Made by a program: the position numbers and the translations under genes | Shown here: positions 6,839-9,197 of the stretch, piece after piece | Position numbering within the stretch: the stretch's first letter is position 1 | Layout of the letters: every line of letters begins with the position of its first letter | Notes under the pieces: model-generated | Told to the model about the DNA's origin: nothing | What the model saw: only the letters and a program-made list of their open reading frames with translations | The model's database searches: none | Origin: an uncultured Bacilli bacterium | Lineage (GTDB): Bacteria > Bacillota_I > Bacilli_A > RF39 > UBA660 | Direction: 5' to 3' | Assembly: GCA_947627405.1 (NCBI GenBank) | Contig: CANQVY010000040.1 | Span: 1-9,197, forward strand | Length of the DNA stretch: 9,197 nt

Positions 6839-7403
6839 ACTTTATTTTTGTTATCTTATTTTTTTTTATCAAATACGTATTTAATGACAAATCCATCAAT
6901 GGTTTATCACTATAACTATCTGTATAAAAATTTTTAATTTTTACATTTTTATATTTTTTGATTAATCTATTTACTTTTTCTTGGCCTTTGCAATTGGCGG
7001 ATAAAAAATGTCCTGATTTTCTATCAACAACTGATGCGATTAAATCTTTTACATTAAATTCATTACATAATGGACAAAGCAAAAACTCTGGAGATGCCGA
7101 AATAATAATATCATTAGAATGATCCCGTTTATCACAATAAAACTTTTTTATCTTTTTACCATTTATTTTCCAAAATTCTTCTACTAAAATTTGTATATCA
7201 TCGCATTTTTTTAAAAATGAGAAAAAACATTCTTTCACTTTTGTCTTATCCACGATATGAATAAAATATAGAAAATAAAATAACATCAATTTTGGAATAA
7301 CACCAATAACTTTAATATTTCGTTTTAAACAAAAAATATAAAAATCAATTGAAGAATCCCCATCATAAATAGTTTTATCAAAATCATAACAATCTATTTG
7401 CAT
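6837..7403 (-). CDS. HAD-superfamily (SerB-like, HAD-IB type) phosphatase, candidate polyprenyl-phosphoribose phosphatase
   Basis: The product is 188 aa. All HAD motifs are visible: motif I DFDKT with nucleophile Asp7 and acid/base Asp9, motif II Ser102 in ISASP, motif III Lys143 in CKGQEK, and motif IV YTDSYSD with Asp162 and Asp166. The cap (~14-90) is helical and unusually hydrophobic around 32-50 (VIGVIPKLMLFYFLYFIHIV), which may let it sit at the membrane. The family hydrolyses small phosphate esters. Next to a DPPR-synthase-like UbiA protein, the likely substrate is the 5'-phosphate of polyprenyl-phosphoribose, the step done in mycobacteria by the unrelated PAP2 protein Rv3807c. HAD domains fused to UbiA proteins are known in other bacteria, which supports the pairing. 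The ATG at 7403 has AGGTG 6 nt upstream; the GTG at 7412, nine bases earlier, has none. Confidence 0.82.
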   Translation of the reverse strand: MQIDCYDFDKTIYDGDSSIDFYIFCLKRNIKVIGVIPKLMLFYFLYFIHIVDKTKVKECFFSFLKKCDDIQILVEEFWKINGKKIKKFYCDKRDHSNDIIISASPEFLLCPLCNEFNVKDLIASVVDRKSGHFLSANCKGQEKVNRLIKKYKNVKIKNFYTDSYSDKPLMDLSLNTYLIKKNKITKIK

Positions 7404-7409
7404 AATTAA

Positions 7410-7414
7410 CACCT
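7410..7414 (-). promoter_or_regulatory. Start-deciding ribosome binding site of the HAD gene, overlapping the ubiA stop
   Basis: AGGTG on the minus strand lies 6 nt before the ATG at 7403 and shares bases with the TAG stop of the ubiA-type gene (7413-7415). It points to ATG 7403 rather than GTG 7412 and to coupled translation. Confidence 0.65.
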
Positions 7415-8270
7415 AACCCAAATATAAAATTCCTATAAACATTAAAGCTAATATAAATCCCCATATCAAAATAATTTTATCCCCTAATATAACTTCAGTT
7501 GGATCACCATCTTTATTGTTTTCAATAACTAAATTATATCTTAATGCCAAAAAAATTACTAAAGGTATTGTCCAAATCATTAAGTTATTATTTGCTTTAA
7601 CAATACTATTATCGCATGCCCACAAAGAATAAAAAATAACTGCCATCGTTAAAAAGTTATTAGAACTATTATTTAAAAAATTAAGTGTATAACTTTTTAA
7701 AACTTTACGAGATTTTATACCATTATATTCTATTTCTTTTTTTCTTTTCCCTAATGCCAAATATAATGAAATTGTCATAATAGTTAGTAACAACCAATTA
7801 GAAACTTCAATATCTAAAAGCGCTGCACCATATAATATTCTTAATATAAACCCACTTGCAATAATTGAAATATCAAAAATAGGAACATTTTTTAATCCAA
7901 AACTATAAGCTAAATTAATTAAAAAATACAGAATTAAAAATAACATTGCCATTGGCTTCATATGACTAAAAATGATTATTAATATAATAGCTAAAATAAT
8001 AAAAATTAGAAAAGTGATTGCATTTTTAATTGAGATCTTACCCGATGCAATGGGTCGATTACATTTAGTCTTATGAATTTTATCTTTATCTTTATCTTTA
8101 ATATCATTTATTACATATATACCGCTTGCCATTAAACAAAAACATATAAACCCTAAGATCGCTTGATAAAAATTTTCATTAAATAGAGTCCCATTAAAAA
8201 CCAAAGGCAAAAAAATCAAAAGGTTTTTGATATAATGTTTCGGTCTCATAAGTTTAATATAATTTTTCAT
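7413..8270 (-). CDS. UbiA-family polyprenyl-phosphate phosphoribosyltransferase (DPPR synthase-like)
   Basis: The product is 285 aa with about 8-9 membrane segments, the usual size for UbiA proteins. The first Asp-rich motif reads NDIKDKDKDKIHKTKCNRP (55-73); the spacing of Asp56, Asp59, Asp63, His66, Lys69 and Arg72-Pro73 matches the NDxxDxxxDxxHxxKxxRP signature of decaprenyl-phosphate phosphoribosyltransferase (mycobacterial Rv3806c/UbiA) rather than quinone-type UbiA. The second region, LGKRKKE (173-179) followed by RKVLKSYT (188-195), and the C-terminal DPTEVILGDK (256-265) are also typical of that subgroup. The enzyme transfers phosphoribose from PRPP to a polyprenyl phosphate at the membrane. 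The ATG at 8270 has AGGAAGGAAG about 9 nt upstream. It is the first intact gene of an operon with the HAD phosphatase and the GT-C-like protein. No dprE1/dprE2 epimerase genes are in the window, so the sugar may stay ribose. The exact lipid is unknown. Confidence 0.87.
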   Translation of the reverse strand: MKNYIKLMRPKHYIKNLLIFLPLVFNGTLFNENFYQAILGFICFCLMASGIYVINDIKDKDKDKIHKTKCNRPIASGKISIKNAITFLIFIILAIILIIIFSHMKPMAMLFLILYFLINLAYSFGLKNVPIFDISIIASGFILRILYGAALLDIEVSNWLLLTIMTISLYLALGKRKKEIEYNGIKSRKVLKSYTLNFLNNSSNNFLTMAVIFYSLWACDNSIVKANNNLMIWTIPLVIFLALRYNLVIENNKDGDPTEVILGDKIILIWGFILALMFIGILYLG

Positions 8271-8296
8271 TGTTATTTTCTTCCTTCCTCAAAATT

Positions 8297-8453
8297 TCAA
8301 ATTATTGTAATAATCACCAATTTTTTAGCTATTTTAGAATTTAAGATTTTTTTTAATAGTTGTTTTTTCCAATAATAAAAATCAGAATAGTAGAACATAT
8401 AATAGATGAAAATGAATGAAATCCTGTTATTAAATACTCTACTAAAATTTCAT
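8297..8453 (-). pseudogene. Small frameshifted reading frame behind the TA-repeat promoter
   Basis: On the minus strand AAGGAG (8460-8465) lies 6 nt before ATG (8453), but the frame is ATG-AAA-TTT-TAG and stops after three codons. Removing one base from the TTTT run (8444-8447) opens a frame of 51 residues that ends with TGA at 8297-8299, only 26 nt before ubiA. The restored product would be aromatic-rich in the middle (YYMFYYSDFYYW) and basic afterwards (KKQLLKKILNSKIAKK). I do not recognise it. Either it is a decayed small gene, or the three-codon frame is a minimal leader and the longer frame is chance; open frames of ~50 codons are not common in DNA this AT-rich, but they do occur. The ideal ribosome binding site placed right after a promoter favours a real former or switchable gene. 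Confidence 0.4.
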
Positions 8454-8473
8454 CACAAACTCCTTATATCCCC

Positions 8474-8502
8474 ATTTTACTATATATATATATATATATC
8501 AA
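8474..8502 (-). promoter_or_regulatory. Promoter of the ubiA-HAD-GT operon with a TA-repeat spacer
   Basis: On the minus strand TTGATA (8497-8502, 5/6 match to -35) and TAAAAT (8474-8479, 5/6 match to -10) are separated by exactly 17 nt (8480-8496), of which 16 are TA repeats. Transcription should begin near 8467, just before the AAGGAG at 8460-8465, leaving about 197 nt to the ubiA start. Upstream, long A/T tracts including an 11-bp inverted repeat (8510-8520 with 8525-8535) could act as an UP element. Changes in TA copy number would alter the spacer in 2-nt steps. Confidence 0.68.
8481..8499. repeat. TA dinucleotide microsatellite, 9.5 copies
   Basis: The tract is an uninterrupted run of 19 alternating T and A bases. 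It overlaps the last three bases of the -35 hexamer on the minus strand and fills nearly all of the promoter spacer, a position where slipped-strand mispairing would change promoter strength. Confidence 0.97.
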
Positions 8503-8536
8503 GCGATAATTAATTTTTTTATAAAAAAAAATTAAC

Positions 8537-8558
8537 AAAAAAAAGTAGTTAGCTACTT
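8537..8558 (-). terminator. Rho-independent terminator of the M23 peptidase gene
   Basis: AAGTAG (8543-8548) and CTACTT (8553-8558) form a 6-bp stem with a 4-nt loop; the TAG stop codon of the peptidase gene (8553-8555) is part of the stem. On the minus strand the hairpin is followed by a T run (8537-8544). The stem is short, but the position at the stop codon and the T run support it. Confidence 0.65.
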
Positions 8559-9197
8559 CAAATATTTTTTAGCAACATAACCTACTTTTTTATTATATTT
8601 TATTAAGGACCAAACATAATGATCAAAAGTACCAACATCTTTAATATATTCTACTTTCGTTCCTTTTTTCAAGGTATAAAGTATTTTCCCTTTTAAATTG
8701 GATTTATCTCTCATATTTAATCCTTCACTTGGAGTTGTTGTCTTATAGATTGTTTCATTGACCTTGACATCTTTTAAATACTTTGGATTTTTCCAATTTT
8801 TGAGAACTGTGTTATCCATAAAGAAAGCATCTTTTGGCAATACTTCATCTTCATAAGGAGTAAAAATGTAGTTACCATATTTATTCTTATAAATATTATT
8901 TTTCTTACCTTTAGCAATTTCAATATGGCAATGTACTCCAGTTGCATATCCTTTCGTTCCCATATTTCCTAATTGTACTCCTTGCTTAATTACTTGGCCC
9001 ACTTTTGCATTAAATGTATCATCATGTACAGTCGTAAGAGTGCAGTAATCAATTACGCCATTGGCAAAACGAACTTTATTTGTTGATTGCCAAATAGCTT
9101 GCCCATAACTTGGTATTGTTTTCACACACTTAACATCACATGGTGCATAATAAGCATATTTTACTCCAGAATTTACACCCCTTATATCATAAGCTTT
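8553..9197 (-). CDS. M23-family metallopeptidase with C-terminal SH3b domain, endolysin-like (5' end missing)
   Basis: The frame is open without a stop from 8553 to the right edge, so 214 residues are visible and the N-terminus is outside. The visible part begins KAYDIRG, which fits the second half of the M23 HxxxD zinc motif (Asp4; the His would be just beyond the edge). The HxH motif is at His89-Cys-His91 in TGVHCHIEIAKG, and His58 may be a further active-site residue. A C-terminal SH3b domain spans ~142-214 (LNMRDK, LKKGTKVEY, VGYVAKKYL). Such enzymes cut peptide bridges or stems of peptidoglycan. The short DIxG...YAPCD-type core resembles phage endolysins of low-GC Gram-positives more than housekeeping LytM proteins, so this may be a prophage remnant or an exported autolysin; a signal peptide cannot be assessed. 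A GTG at 9125 is an internal codon, not the start. A small hairpin overlaps the stop codon. Confidence 0.85.
   Translation of the reverse strand, partial: KAYDIRGVNSGVKYAYYAPCDVKCVKTIPSYGQAIWQSTNKVRFANGVIDYCTLTTVHDDTFNAKVGQVIKQGVQLGNMGTKGYATGVHCHIEIAKGKKNNIYKNKYGNYIFTPYEDEVLPKDAFFMDNTVLKNWKNPKYLKDVKVNETIYKTTTPSEGLNMRDKSNLKGKILYTLKKGTKVEYIKDVGTFDHYVWSLIKYNKKVGYVAKKYLK

Noticed and set aside
8509..8535. AT-only inverted repeat (TTAATTTTTTT with AAAAAAATTAA) as a separate terminator or operator
   Set aside because: It contains no G or C, would be a weak hairpin, and is more simply explained as the A/T tracts between the peptidase terminator and the ubiA promoter.
9123..9125. GTG at 9125 as the start of the M23 peptidase
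   Set aside because: The frame continues without a stop to the right edge and the upstream codons encode KAYDIRG, part of the conserved M23 core, so the true start is outside the window.

Overview
The window is low-GC DNA with dense, mostly leftward (minus-strand) genes, short intergenic gaps, AGGAGG/AGGTG-type ribosome binding sites, SigA-like promoters with extended -10 elements, and UGA not needed as a sense codon. The gene set (gapA, a TGS-containing uridine-kinase-like protein, clpP, and a cdaA-cdaR pair with YbbR repeats) points to a low-GC Firmicute or Bacilli/Erysipelotrichia-like lineage. I cannot name the species.

Region 1 (1-5150) is housekeeping. It holds the start of gapA, a nucleoside kinase with threonyl-tRNA-synthetase-like N-terminal domains, divergently transcribed clpP (the only plus-strand gene), and then, converging on clpP across a bidirectional terminator, the c-di-AMP synthase cdaA and its regulator cdaR. 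A small single-pass membrane protein of unknown function lies just upstream of cdaA. The usual third partner, glmM, is not next to cdaR.

Region 2 (5171-8502) is a visibly more AT-rich accessory block read as one operon: ubiA-type polyprenyl-phosphate phosphoribosyltransferase, HAD phosphatase, and a large polytopic membrane protein resembling GT-C glycosyltransferases. Each downstream gene has its Shine-Dalgarno overlapping the previous stop codon, so translation is probably coupled. By analogy with the mycobacterial DPPR pathway, the first two would make polyprenyl-phosphate-ribose from PRPP and polyprenyl phosphate, and the third could use it to decorate an extracytoplasmic glycan. The substrate and acceptor are inferences.

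The block's apparent promoter is the most striking feature: a TTGATA -35 and a TAAAAT -10 are separated by exactly 17 bases, 16 of which are a TA dinucleotide repeat (the whole tract is 19 bases). Slippage would change promoter spacing in 2-bp steps, the architecture of a phase-variable promoter. Directly behind the promoter sits a good Shine-Dalgarno and ATG whose small reading frame is broken after three codons by an apparent +1 frameshift.

Region 3 (8537-9197) is the 3' part of an M23 metallopeptidase with a C-terminal SH3b domain, phage-endolysin-like, running off the right edge.
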